Shown: positions 49,313 through 58,268 of the stretch, piece by piece
Numbering within the stretch: position 1 is the first letter of the stretch
Layout of the letters: each line of letters opens with the position of its first letter
Origin: Pseudomonas azerbaijanoccidentalis
GTDB taxonomy: Bacteria > Pseudomonadota > Gammaproteobacteria > Pseudomonadales > Pseudomonadaceae
Reading direction: 5' to 3'
Length of the DNA: 64,000 nt
Assembly: GCF_019145495.1 (NCBI RefSeq)
Contig: NZ_JAHSTU010000001.1
Span: forward strand, 1,302,001 to 1,366,000
The notes under the pieces: generated by a model
Databases searched by the model: none
Seen by the model: only the letters and a program-made list of their open reading frames with translations
Told to the model about the DNA's origin: nothing
Position numbers and translations under genes: made by a program

Positions 49313-49897
49313 TCAACTTCCGCTTTTGCTGGTCACTGTCAGAATATCGGTATAAGTCACATATACGCTTTGGCCGACTTTCAGGTCCTTCAATTTGGCT
49401 TGAACTTCCGGTTTAACCACATCGACTGTTTTGGACTGGCCTTTAGGGTTTTCGAAGGTCACCCGATTGTTCTTCGCGTCGATACCGGTGATTTTCAACT
49501 GCACCTGTACCTGACGGTAGGCTTCACCACCCGGATTGTCGCTGCCCGGTGCCGCTCGGACTTCACCGGTACGTTCGGTGCTGCCTGGCAGGCCCTTGTC
49601 GATATCGGTGTCGAGGTAAGCCGCGACCGCTCGGGTCACTTTGATGTCGACCAGATCGCCGGCTTTCAGCTTGCCGAGGTTTTTGGCTTTATCAGTCAGT
49701 TGCACATGCACCTGATTGCCTTCCGGCCCTTCAAGGACGACTTGATGGTTGGCGGCATCGACAGAAACGACCTTGGTGGTGACTTGATCCGCTTCCACAA
49801 CGGCAGACAGCGGGATGTCCGCGGCCATGGCGCTCAGGCTGGTGGCAGAGAGCAAGGTGGCAAGGGTGATGGCTTTGGTCAGTGCGTGGCGTTTCAT
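49313..49897 (-). CDS. Periplasmic protein of unknown function
   Basis: A 194-residue exported protein with signal peptide MKRHALTKAITLATLLSATS and onward to SAMAA. The mature part consists of two similar beta-rich segments: TTKVVSVDAANHQVVLEGPE and LKITGIDAKNNRVTFENPKG, each followed by a stretch beginning about 20 residues on (LGKLKAGDLVDIKVT, LKDLKVGQSVYVTYT). It looks like an internal duplication of a small OB- or SH3-like unit. No catalytic residues or cysteines seen. Monocistronic. The ATG at 49897 begins the signal. Confidence 0.78.
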   Translation of the reverse strand: MKRHALTKAITLATLLSATSLSAMAADIPLSAVVEADQVTTKVVSVDAANHQVVLEGPEGNQVHVQLTDKAKNLGKLKAGDLVDIKVTRAVAAYLDTDIDKGLPGSTERTGEVRAAPGSDNPGGEAYRQVQVQLKITGIDAKNNRVTFENPKGQSKTVDVVKPEVQAKLKDLKVGQSVYVTYTDILTVTSKSGS

Positions 49898-49995
49898 AGG
49901 CAGAACATTCCCTGTGATCATTGGCGACAAACGGCGTTGAACCCACGTTCAACGCCGCGTGCGATGAGCATAGACGCTGTTCTGAGAGTGCGACG

Positions 49996-50169
49996 CTAAT
50001 CTGGAATGCGCTTGGCAGTTTCTTGCGCCGTGGACTCACCGCTGGCCGTGCCCTTGCCGCTTTCCTTGCGCCGCGAGGGGTCGGTGGGACGCAAAGCATC
50101 GTTGTCGCACTCGGTTTCTCCCGGTGGCCGCGGCTCGTCGGGGTTTTCTGTATCCGGTGTCGGTTTCAT
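49996..50169 (-). CDS. Small polar protein of unknown function
   Basis: A 57-residue, highly charged and proline-rich product (starts MKPTPDTENPDEPRPPGE), probably disordered. It follows the 80-codon gene by 11 bp and looks like the second member of a two-gene unit. Similar tiny proteins occur across Pseudomonas; no function is known to me. Confidence 0.55.
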   Translation of the reverse strand: MKPTPDTENPDEPRPPGETECDNDALRPTDPSRRKESGKGTASGESTAQETAKRIPD

Positions 50170-50180
50170 GGCCGATGTCC

Positions 50181-50423
50181 TCAAGCTTCAGGGTCGTCAA
50201 CTTCCCGGGCGACGTTGATGGCCGGTGAGTCTTTGTGTGATTGCTCCGCCCGGGCCCGCAAGTCCTGCCACTGTTGAAGGTCAATGGCGCCCTGCCCCAA
50301 CAAGTCGTCAGCCAGGCGCTGCAAATCCATGTAATGAGCATCAGGCGATTGTTGCCAGTAAGCCTGGTCTTCAAACAGGCGCTGCCAGTCGTCAAGATCA
50401 GGCGGTGTGAGGTCTTCGCGCAT
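50181..50423 (-). CDS. Small acidic protein of unknown function
   Basis: An 80-residue product rich in Asp, Glu, Gln and Trp (LTPPDLDDWQRLFEDQAYWQ), predicted helical and soluble, with no cysteine. It precedes the 57-residue gene by 11 bp. Coding bias is good and the frame is conserved-looking, but the function is unknown. Confidence 0.6.
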   Translation of the reverse strand: MREDLTPPDLDDWQRLFEDQAYWQQSPDAHYMDLQRLADDLLGQGAIDLQQWQDLRARAEQSHKDSPAINVAREVDDPEA

Positions 50424-50484
50424 GGCAGGCTCCAGTCAAAGGGCTTATTGATTAGGAGGCCTGCGCTTCACCGAGAGTTCCGAC

Positions 50485-51558
50485 TCAATACCCGGTCATC
50501 TCCAGATAACCCTGCCCGGCATGACTGCCGCTCAACCGCACAGGGCCTTCCCAATAAGGGATGCGCAAATCCATCCAGGCCTCGGGATTGAGGGCGTTGA
50601 TGACGATGTCGAGGTGTTTGTCGGGGATCTGGATCGACCAGCGCACCGGCATCCGGCGTCCGGCAACGTTGGCGGTGTCCTGGGGTGTGAGGCGGATGTC
50701 GCGGGCGTGCAGCAACTGTGTCTGGCCTTGGGCGTCAATCCAGGTGCCGGTCAGATAGGGCTCCCCGTCCTTTTGCCGCATGCGATAGAGCATCACTTGC
50801 TCGCCACTGTCCAGGTGCAGGGAAAACCAGTCCCAACCGGTCTGGTTGGCGGTCAGGGGCTGGCTGCTCCACTCGCGGTCGAGCCAGGCGGGACCGCTAA
50901 CCTGATGCGGCTTGCCATCGATTTCCAAGGTGCCGCTGGCCTTGAAAAACGGCTGGCTGTAGTAGTACGAGGCCTGGCCTTGCTCGGATTTCTGGCTGAA
51001 CCCCTTGTCACCTTGCAGCACCAGCGGACGCGTTGAGGTCAGCCGCAATTGATAACTGAAAGCTTTGTCGCGCGCGATGAGTTGCAGGTCGGCCAACGGG
51101 TTTTCAGCCGTCGCCTGACTGCTGAAACGCCAATCATCGATCCACGCATTGAACGGCGTCAGGCTGACACCCGCCTGCCCGATGCCACCCCGGGCATAAC
51201 GTTCTGCGGCGTGATGCATCGTCGCCGACGTCACGGCCGCATGCCCGAGCCAGATGGTCTGGTTCTCCCACCCAGGCACTTCAGGGGTGGCGTTCAAGGC
51301 GCTGCGAAACAACGTCCACTGCGCGCCGAATTCCTGACCCTGCTCGTCCTTGAGGTTGGCGGTGACGTACCACCACTCGATGCGAAAACCGTCGTGGGGG
51401 CCGTGATCCGCCGGAAAGCTGAATGCCCGGCCAGGCACTACCGGCGTGAAGGCGGTCGCTTGGTTGCCCAGCCCGGCGAAGCCTTTTTCCGTTGGCGCCG
51501 GTTGATCGCAACCGCCCAACGTCAATGCCAACAGGCACACGGTGAGCTTAATCCTCAT
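50485..51558 (-). CDS. AttH/CrtC-type lipocalin-like lipoprotein
   Basis: A 357-residue protein with a lipoprotein signal (MRIKLTVCLLALTLGGC). The body matches the AttH/carotenoid hydratase family: FPADHGPHDGFRIEWWYVTA, FGAQWTLFRSAL, GPAWLDREWSSQPL and GWDWFSLHLDSGEQVMLYRM. These double-lipocalin proteins bind lipophilic ligands in the periplasm. It is last of a three-gene operon with an ABC permease and ATPase, overlapping the permease gene by 11 bp. The ATG at 51558 is chosen for the lipobox position. Confidence 0.88.
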   Translation of the reverse strand: MRIKLTVCLLALTLGGCDQPAPTEKGFAGLGNQATAFTPVVPGRAFSFPADHGPHDGFRIEWWYVTANLKDEQGQEFGAQWTLFRSALNATPEVPGWENQTIWLGHAAVTSATMHHAAERYARGGIGQAGVSLTPFNAWIDDWRFSSQATAENPLADLQLIARDKAFSYQLRLTSTRPLVLQGDKGFSQKSEQGQASYYYSQPFFKASGTLEIDGKPHQVSGPAWLDREWSSQPLTANQTGWDWFSLHLDSGEQVMLYRMRQKDGEPYLTGTWIDAQGQTQLLHARDIRLTPQDTANVAGRRMPVRWSIQIPDKHLDIVINALNPEAWMDLRIPYWEGPVRLSGSHAGQGYLEMTGY

Positions 51559-54019
51559 GGGCAAACGTCCTCAGCAAGTCCGCCGGTTGCGTGCGATACA
51601 ACGAATACAACGGCCAGGCCGACGCCAGCATCGTCGCCAGCAATGCCAGCCCCATCAACTGCAACAACTGCAACGGAAATACTCGCAGCGGCAGGCGCCA
51701 GCCGAACGCCTGAACGTTGATCACCGTGTCCAGGCACCAGGCCAACGCAATGCCCAGCGGCAACGCCAGCACGAGTGTCAGCACCGCCAGCAACCAAGTC
51801 TGCCCGAGATTGAGCAGCATCAATTGCCGTCGCGTCACGCCCAGCGCCCAGAGCGGCGCCAGTTGGCCGAGGCGGCTCTGGCTCTGGGTCAGCAGGCTGA
51901 TGAACAAGGCCACGCCGGCCACACACAAGGTCAGGCTGTTGAGCGCGGCGGTGGCGGCGAAGGTGCGTTCGAAGACTTGCGTGGACCAGCCCTTGAGCCG
52001 GGCCTGATCGACGATGCGGCTGTCTTCCAGCGCGAAGCGTGCTTGCAGTGTTTGCACAAAAGGCGCGATCAACGCCGGCTCGATACGCAGGTTGAATCGA
52101 TTGGGCGTCAGTTGCGGCCAGCCGCGCAGCAGATGCTTGAAGTTGACCAGCACATGTCCCTTGGGATTGCCGTAGTCGGCGTAAATCCCGACGATACGCG
52201 GCGACCACCGGCCATTGGGCGTCGTCATCGGCAAGTGATCGCCCAACCCGACTTTCAAACGCCGGGCCAGTTGTTCGCTGAGCATCACGGCATCATCCGT
52301 CGCCAAATGCACCCAGGGGTTATCGCCCAAGGCTTCCAGCAGCGGCCAGTGCTGACGATAGGTCGGGTGATCGATCACCCCGAACACATCCGCCGGCCAG
52401 CCTTGCAATTGAATCGGTACTTGCCAGTTGGGCAACACCGCCGTCAGCTGCGGTTGCTGTTGCAACCAGCTATACAGCTCCCGGGCCTGCGCGGGGTTTT
52501 GCGGGTTGAGGTAAAGCTCGGCGGTCAGCCGTTGTTCGAGCCAGTCGCTGAACGTCTGGCGAAAACCGGCGGTCATGCTGCCGGCGCCGATGTTCGCCGC
52601 CAGTGCCAGTAACAGCGCCATCAACGCCAGGCTCAGGGCCGGTAATTGCTGGCGACAATCGGCGAGAAACCACTGGCCGAGCACCGAACGGCTGCGTTGC
52701 AGCAGCAGGTTGAGCAGCGCGTTGAGCACCACCGGCAGCGCCAGTGCCGCCCCGACCAACAGCGTTGCCATCAGGACAAATCCGCTGATCAGGCTGTCAC
52801 CCAACATCAACGCCAACCCAGCGACCACCAAAGCCAGCGCCGCGATCCAGCCCTGGCGCCGCAGCCAGCGGGCATGCGCCTGATGCCACGCCTGTGGGTC
52901 GGCCAGCGCCAGCAACGGCAAGCGCGACGCCCGCCACAGACTATTGGCCCCGGCGAGCAAAGCGCCCAGCAGGCTCAAGCCGATACCGCTGAACCACCAC
53001 CGCGGACTGAGGCTCAACTGCCCCGCCACTTCGGCGCCATACAGCCCGCGCAGGCTGGCGGCGACATCCGGCAGCAGCACCCCGGCCAACAGGTAGCCGC
53101 TGACGACCCCGGCCAGTCCGCCGATCAACGCCAGTCCGCCCAGTTCGACCGCCAGACAGGTAATCAACATGCGCGCACTGACCCCGCAGGCGCGCATTGT
53201 CCGCAGCAAACCGCGGCGCTGCTCCAGCGCCAGACCGATGGCGGCATGCACGATAAACAACCCGACCACGAACGACAGAAAGCCCAATGCCGTGAGGTTC
53301 AGATGAAAGCTTTCGGTGAGGCGCGCCAGATTGTTTTCTTCACCGCTGCTGGTGAGTTGCAACGTGCCCTTGAAAGCGTCGGGCAACGGCGCCGTGAAAT
53401 CCTTGGGTAACAGCAAGCGCGACAGCTGATCCGGCAAGCCGAGAATCTGCTGGGCAAACCCGATGTCCACCAGCAGCACCCCGGGGGCCATATCGGCTTG
53501 CACCTGCAAGGGTGGCAAGCGCATGCCGTTGACGCTCGAAGGCTGCTCGCCTTCGCGCAAGCCCAATACCTGCAAGGTCGACGGTGAAATCCAGGTACGA
53601 CCCGGAGGCGTGAAAAACTCGACAACCTGTTCGATCGCCAACGCCTGCCCCGCCACTGGCGAACCGGTCGGCAGCGACACCGGCTCGATGCCCATCAGTT
53701 GCAGACGCTGCGCCTCATGGCCCTTGAGTGTCACTCGCCCCTGCACCACCGGTGATACCGGCCAACCTGCTCGTCGCAAATCGACAAACCATTGCTGAGG
53801 AAAGGTGCCGCCTGCGGTTGCACTCAGGCTGGCCTGCGGTTCACCGCCGATCAACTGGCTGGCGCGGGCGTAACTGTCGCGGGCCTGGCTGTTCAGCGCC
53901 TGCACACCGGTCAACAGGCTGGTGGCCAACCACAGCCCGGTCAGCACGCTGAAAAACTGCACCGGGTGCTGTCGCCAGTGGCTGAGCAGCGCTCGCAGGG
54001 TTTCGCCGAAGATGCGCAC
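51548..54019 (-). CDS. ABC transporter permease, FtsX/MacB type
   Basis: An 823-residue inner-membrane protein with the 4+4 FtsX-like architecture: one N-terminal helix (FFSVLTGLWLATSLLTGVQA), a periplasmic domain, three helices, then a second unit starting LADCRQQLPALSLALMALLL. The two halves correspond to AttF and AttG fused. Such exporters move lipids or hydrophobic compounds mechanically rather than import solutes. The GTG at 54019 begins one base after the ATPase stop and is followed by RIFGETLRALLSHWRQHP, supporting it over upstream codons. Confidence 0.88.
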   Translation of the reverse strand: MRIFGETLRALLSHWRQHPVQFFSVLTGLWLATSLLTGVQALNSQARDSYARASQLIGGEPQASLSATAGGTFPQQWFVDLRRAGWPVSPVVQGRVTLKGHEAQRLQLMGIEPVSLPTGSPVAGQALAIEQVVEFFTPPGRTWISPSTLQVLGLREGEQPSSVNGMRLPPLQVQADMAPGVLLVDIGFAQQILGLPDQLSRLLLPKDFTAPLPDAFKGTLQLTSSGEENNLARLTESFHLNLTALGFLSFVVGLFIVHAAIGLALEQRRGLLRTMRACGVSARMLITCLAVELGGLALIGGLAGVVSGYLLAGVLLPDVAASLRGLYGAEVAGQLSLSPRWWFSGIGLSLLGALLAGANSLWRASRLPLLALADPQAWHQAHARWLRRQGWIAALALVVAGLALMLGDSLISGFVLMATLLVGAALALPVVLNALLNLLLQRSRSVLGQWFLADCRQQLPALSLALMALLLALAANIGAGSMTAGFRQTFSDWLEQRLTAELYLNPQNPAQARELYSWLQQQPQLTAVLPNWQVPIQLQGWPADVFGVIDHPTYRQHWPLLEALGDNPWVHLATDDAVMLSEQLARRLKVGLGDHLPMTTPNGRWSPRIVGIYADYGNPKGHVLVNFKHLLRGWPQLTPNRFNLRIEPALIAPFVQTLQARFALEDSRIVDQARLKGWSTQVFERTFAATAALNSLTLCVAGVALFISLLTQSQSRLGQLAPLWALGVTRRQLMLLNLGQTWLLAVLTLVLALPLGIALAWCLDTVINVQAFGWRLPLRVFPLQLLQLMGLALLATMLASAWPLYSLYRTQPADLLRTFAHED

Positions 54020-54020
54020 T

Positions 54021-54689
54021 TCAGCGCCCGTCCACACCGGCCAGACGACCACCGTGCAGCACCACTTTTTCTGCCAGTTGCGCCGCAACGCCGGGACTGT
54101 GGGTGACCATCAACAAGGTCGTGGCGCTGTCATCGAGCAGTTCCAGCAATAACCTCAACACCTCGGCGCTGGTGGTTTCATCCAGGCTGCCGGTGGGTTC
54201 GTCAGCCAGCAACAGTTTCGGCTGCGAGGCCAGCGCCCGCCCCAGCGCAACCCGCTGCTGCTGGCCGCCGGAGAGTTGTTCCGGATAGCGCTTGAGCAAT
54301 TCGCCCAGCCCCAGGCGCTGCACCAGATGCGCTTGCCAGCGCGGGTCATGACGGCCGGCCAGACGCGCCTGAAACGCCAGGTTGTCCTCCACCCGCAAGC
54401 TGCCGATCAGGTTGAACTGCTGGAACACCAGGCCGATCTCAGTGCGTCGCCAGCTCGCCAGTTGCCCTTCGTTCATCTGTTCCAGCCTATGTTCGCCACT
54501 GCGAATCGTGCCACGGTCGACCTTGTCCAGCCCGGCGATCAGGTGCAGCAAGGTGCTTTTGCCACTGCCCGACTCGCCCATCAGCGCCAGGCTGCTGCCG
54601 GGTTTCAAGGTCAGGTCCACACCCTGCAGCACCGGCAACGGGCCTTGCGGTGTGGCGAAGCTTTTGAAGACACCGTGGACTTCGAGCAT
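54021..54689 (-). CDS. ABC transporter ATP-binding protein, LolD/MacB type
   Basis: A 222-residue ATPase: Walker A GESGSGKST, Q-loop FQQFNL, signature LSGGQQQR, Walker B LLLADEPTGSLDE and H-loop VTHS. It drives the permease encoded one base downstream. The ATG at 54689 starts MLEVHGVFKSFA. Substrate is unknown; the lipocalin-like partner hints at a lipophilic compound. Confidence 0.93.
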   Translation of the reverse strand: MLEVHGVFKSFATPQGPLPVLQGVDLTLKPGSSLALMGESGSGKSTLLHLIAGLDKVDRGTIRSGEHRLEQMNEGQLASWRRTEIGLVFQQFNLIGSLRVEDNLAFQARLAGRHDPRWQAHLVQRLGLGELLKRYPEQLSGGQQQRVALGRALASQPKLLLADEPTGSLDETTSAEVLRLLLELLDDSATTLLMVTHSPGVAAQLAEKVVLHGGRLAGVDGR

Positions 54690-54826
54690 GGCAGAACCCG
54701 TTCGATAAGCGTGGGCCAAGGATAGCGGGCCTGCATGGTTTTTGTCCGTTGACGATAACCGCCACTCCCCGGCGACGCCCTACCCTCGAGGCTGGTCTAA
54801 CCATAATGATAAAAAGCGGAGACTCC

Positions 54827-56800
54827 ATGCCTCGTTTCACTTTGAGCCCTCGTGGCCTGCTCGCCTGCCTCATCACCGCCTGCCTGACGCAATCGGTGGT
54901 TGCCGCCGATGCACCGGTCGCCGCCAGCGCGCTAACCGCCGCCAACAACGCGGCGGTGTTGCAACAACTGCCCTTCAGCGACCGCACCGATTACGAGTCG
55001 GTCAGCAAGGGCCTGATCGCGCCGTTCAAGGGCCAGGTCAAGGACGCCGCCGGCAAGGTCATTTGGGACGTGCAAGCCTATGACTTTCTCGCCAAGGACC
55101 AGGCCCCCGACTCGGTCAACCCGAGCCTCTGGCGCCTGGCGCAACTCAGCACCCATGCCGGATTGTTCGAAGTCAGCCCACGGCTCTATCAGGTACGCGG
55201 ACTCGATCTGGCCAACATGACCATCATCGAAGGTGACGACGGACTGATCATCATCGACCCTCTGACCATGACCGAAACCGCCAAGGTGGCGCTGGAGCTT
55301 TACTACCAGAATCGCCCACGCAAACCGGTGGTGGCGGTGATCTACAGCCACACCCACGTCGATCACTTCGGCGGTGTGCGCGGAGTGATCGACGAGGCCG
55401 ACGTCAAGGCCGGCAAGGTCAAGGTGTTCGCCCCCGTCGGTTTCATGGAACACGTGATGAGTGAAAACGTGTTCGCCGGCAACGCCATGAGCCGCCGGGC
55501 GCAGTACCAGTTCGGTAGCCTGTTGCCTCGTGGTGATCACGGCCAGGTCGACGCAGGCCTGGGCAAGAGCTCGCCGAGTGGCGGCACGGTCACGCTGATC
55601 CCGCCCACCGACCTGATCGACAAGGAGCTGGAGACCCGCACCATCGCCGGCCTCGACGTGGAATTCCAGCTCACGCCGGGCACCGAAGCGCCAGCGGAAA
55701 TGAACCTGTACCTGCCGCAGCTGCGTGCCTTGTGCATGGCGGAAAACGCCACGCAGATGATGCATAACATCCTCACCCCGCGTGGCGCGCAAGTGCGTGA
55801 CGCCAAGGCCTGGTCGCAGTACCTGGACAGCAGCCTGGCGCGTTACGGCGACAAGAGCGACGTGCTGTTCGCCCAGCACAACTGGCCGACCTGGGGCGGT
55901 GAACGCATCCGCACGTTCCTGGCTGACCAGCGCGACATGTACGCCTTCCTCAACGACCGTACCCTGCACCTGCTCAACCAAGGCATGACGCCGCTGGAAG
56001 TCGCCGACGCCATCAAGAAACTGCCGGGCAGCCTCGACCAGAAGTGGTACACCCGGGGTTACTACGGTTCGCTGAGTTTCAACGTGCGCGCGGTGTATCA
56101 GCGCTATCTGGGGTTTTATGACGGCAACCCGGCCAACCTCAACCCGTTGCCACCGGTGGAAACCGCCAAACGCAGCGTCGAGGCCATGGGCGGCGGCGCC
56201 GCGGTATTGGAGAAAATGCGCGCTGCGATGGCCAAGGGTGATTACCGCTGGGCCGCACAACTGGGTAATCAGTTGCTGTTCAGTGATCCGGACAACAGCG
56301 AGGCGCGCAAAGCCCAGGCCGAAACACTGGAACAAATGGGTTATCAAAGCGAAAACGCGACCTGGCGCAACATGTACCTGACCGGTGCCATGGAACTGCG
56401 CAACGGCGTACCGCCCCATGCCGGCACTTCGGTGTCGGCGGACATGGTGCGAGCGATGAGTCCGGAGATGTTCTTCGATTTCCTCGCCATTCGCCTGGAC
56501 AGCGAAAAAGCCGTGGGCCACGACATGACGTTGAACTGGACCTTCGAAGACCCGAACAAGGATTTCACCCTGACGTTGCGCAACGGCGTACTGACCCACC
56601 GAGCCGGCCTCAGCCCGCAGGCCGACGCCGGTGTGAGCATGAGCAAGGCCACCCTGGAGCAGATCAGCCTCAAGCAACTGGACTTCCCGACGGCGATCCA
56701 GAAAGGCTTGGTCAAGCTGCAAGGCAATGGCAAGAAGCTTGGCGAATTGATGAGCAGCCTTGATACGTTTGCGCCGCAGTTCAATATCGTTACGCCTTAA
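54827..56800 (+). CDS. sdsA: Alkylsulfatase, metallo-beta-lactamase type (SdsA1-like)
   Basis: A 657-residue secreted enzyme, essentially the length of P. aeruginosa SdsA1. The signal peptide ends near SVVAA. The dinuclear zinc motif is SHTHVDHFGG, with further ligands in MAENATQMMHN and FAQHNWPTWGG. The C-terminal 120 residues form an SCP2-like lipid-binding domain (DMTLNWTFEDPNKDFTLTLR). It hydrolyses primary alkyl sulfates such as SDS to alcohols and sulfate. GGAG six bases before the ATG at 54827 decides the start. Divergent from the ABC operon. Confidence 0.92.
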   Translation: MPRFTLSPRGLLACLITACLTQSVVAADAPVAASALTAANNAAVLQQLPFSDRTDYESVSKGLIAPFKGQVKDAAGKVIWDVQAYDFLAKDQAPDSVNPSLWRLAQLSTHAGLFEVSPRLYQVRGLDLANMTIIEGDDGLIIIDPLTMTETAKVALELYYQNRPRKPVVAVIYSHTHVDHFGGVRGVIDEADVKAGKVKVFAPVGFMEHVMSENVFAGNAMSRRAQYQFGSLLPRGDHGQVDAGLGKSSPSGGTVTLIPPTDLIDKELETRTIAGLDVEFQLTPGTEAPAEMNLYLPQLRALCMAENATQMMHNILTPRGAQVRDAKAWSQYLDSSLARYGDKSDVLFAQHNWPTWGGERIRTFLADQRDMYAFLNDRTLHLLNQGMTPLEVADAIKKLPGSLDQKWYTRGYYGSLSFNVRAVYQRYLGFYDGNPANLNPLPPVETAKRSVEAMGGGAAVLEKMRAAMAKGDYRWAAQLGNQLLFSDPDNSEARKAQAETLEQMGYQSENATWRNMYLTGAMELRNGVPPHAGTSVSADMVRAMSPEMFFDFLAIRLDSEKAVGHDMTLNWTFEDPNKDFTLTLRNGVLTHRAGLSPQADAGVSMSKATLEQISLKQLDFPTAIQKGLVKLQGNGKKLGELMSSLDTFAPQFNIVTP

Positions 56801-56808
56801 GCCAGATC

Positions 56809-56884
56809 AAAAGATCGCAGCCTGCGGCAGCTCCTACATTGGAATGCTTTTCCCTGCAGGAGCTGCCGCAGGCTGCGATCTTTT
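56809..56884. repeat. REP inverted repeat between convergent genes
   Basis: AAAAGATCGCAGCCTGCGGC and its reverse complement with about 20 bp of centre. Located between the sdsA stop and the opposing DUF1254 stop, as a probable bidirectional terminator. Confidence 0.87.
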
Positions 56885-56888
56885 GTTT

Positions 56889-58268
56889 CTAGACTTGTTC
56901 AACCACCGGCATCCGCCAACGCTGCTCGATCACCTCTTGCTTGGGTCCGTACAACCGCAGGATCACGGTAAACGCGCCACTGGCCGGCGTCGGCAACCAG
57001 TTGTTCGATGTTTGCGGTGCGGACGGCTGCATCACCAGCGTCAAGCCGCCGTCTGCATCCGCCTGCAACGCATCGCGGCTACTCAAGCAATAACGGTCAA
57101 TCGAGTTGGCGACCAGTTGCCGATCCGGCAAGTCATACAGGGTCAGCGACCAGAACTCAGTCGCCGGTGGCAGTTGCCCCGGTGCAAAACGCAGCCGATA
57201 ACCGCGCCCGCCTTGCAGCGGTTGGCCCTGATTGTCGAGCCGGGCGCCGGTGTAGAACGCCTCCTCGACGCTGTTGCCATAGATGCCGATGTTCGCCGCC
57301 ACGGCTCGGTTGAGGTAATTGCCGTGCAAGGCTTCGCGAGTACCGAACAGCCCCAGCGTGGTGCGCGTTTGAGTCACTGCCGTTTGCAGTTGTAGCTGCG
57401 CATCTGCAATCCCGGCGAGCAAAGCCCCCCGCACTTCCGCAGACATCGCTGCCACATCGAATGCTTGACCGGGCACGATGCCGATCCGGGCGAAGCGTTC
57501 GCGCAAGGTCTGCTCCGATGGATGCGTCGGGCACAGTGAGAGGATCTGATTCAACGCGGCAATAAACCTTGGCCCCAAACCGGTCTTGCTGTCCCACGCT
57601 TGCCAGGCAATCGCCGGCGCGGCAAGCGGCGGCGCGCTGCCGATATACTCATGCAAGGCGCGCAAACGGTATTGCTGCTGCAACGCACGCACGGCGGGCA
57701 AGTCCTCGGCGTTTTTCAGGCCGGTACGGCCCAGGACCATGACGATCTCGGTTTCACTGCGCAGCACTGCCTTGATTCCGTTCGGCGTCGCACCTTGCCA
57801 GCCCGGCCCGACGATCAGGTAATCCCCCGCTTCACGGCCAGTGCTCAGCACGCCGACGTAGGCAAAGTTGTGGGTGTATTGATCGACCAGTTGATGCACG
57901 TAGTAGCGATCGGCATCGACCGCCGGCACGCTGAGCACCTGCGGCTCGCTGCGCAGGTCGAGCCAGGCCCAGGAGTACGGCGTGTCGTTGTTGGGCGTGA
58001 CGATTTCGCGGTTGTTCGGCGTATACAACTCGCTGTAGTGACGAAAGCGATTGAAGCCACCGACATACGCCGGCGCGGCCGGATCGAGCGCCTGTTTTTC
58101 CATGGTCTGATAATGCATGAGCATCGGGTAGGCGTAGATCCACGCATCCCGGGCAATCGCTCGCAGGTCATCGGCACCGGCGGCCAGCAACCAACGCGGC
58201 AGCATCAGGCCACCGCCCAATACGCCCATGCCACCCAGTACATGGCGGCGGCTGACATTCATGTTCAT
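56889..58268 (-). CDS. DUF1254/DUF1214 protein, Tat-type signal
   Basis: A 459-residue exported protein. The N-terminus NVSRRHVLGGMGVLGGGLML contains a twin arginine and hydrophobic segment. The DUF1254 domain (IYAYPMLMHYQTMEKQALDP, PNNDTPYSWAWLDLRSEPQV) is followed by DUF1214 (WSLTLYDLPDRQLVANSIDR). The family lacks a firm function, though some members are annotated as virulence or ester-related. It overlaps the upstream paralogue by 4 bp and forms a two-gene operon with it. Confidence 0.88.
   Translation of the reverse strand: MNMNVSRRHVLGGMGVLGGGLMLPRWLLAAGADDLRAIARDAWIYAYPMLMHYQTMEKQALDPAAPAYVGGFNRFRHYSELYTPNNREIVTPNNDTPYSWAWLDLRSEPQVLSVPAVDADRYYVHQLVDQYTHNFAYVGVLSTGREAGDYLIVGPGWQGATPNGIKAVLRSETEIVMVLGRTGLKNAEDLPAVRALQQQYRLRALHEYIGSAPPLAAPAIAWQAWDSKTGLGPRFIAALNQILSLCPTHPSEQTLRERFARIGIVPGQAFDVAAMSAEVRGALLAGIADAQLQLQTAVTQTRTTLGLFGTREALHGNYLNRAVAANIGIYGNSVEEAFYTGARLDNQGQPLQGGRGYRLRFAPGQLPPATEFWSLTLYDLPDRQLVANSIDRYCLSSRDALQADADGGLTLVMQPSAPQTSNNWLPTPASGAFTVILRLYGPKQEVIEQRWRMPVVEQV

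Noticed and set aside
54932..56722. Long minus-strand open frame opposite the alkylsulfatase
   Set aside because: Shadow of the zinc hydrolase, which has all catalytic motifs on the plus strand.
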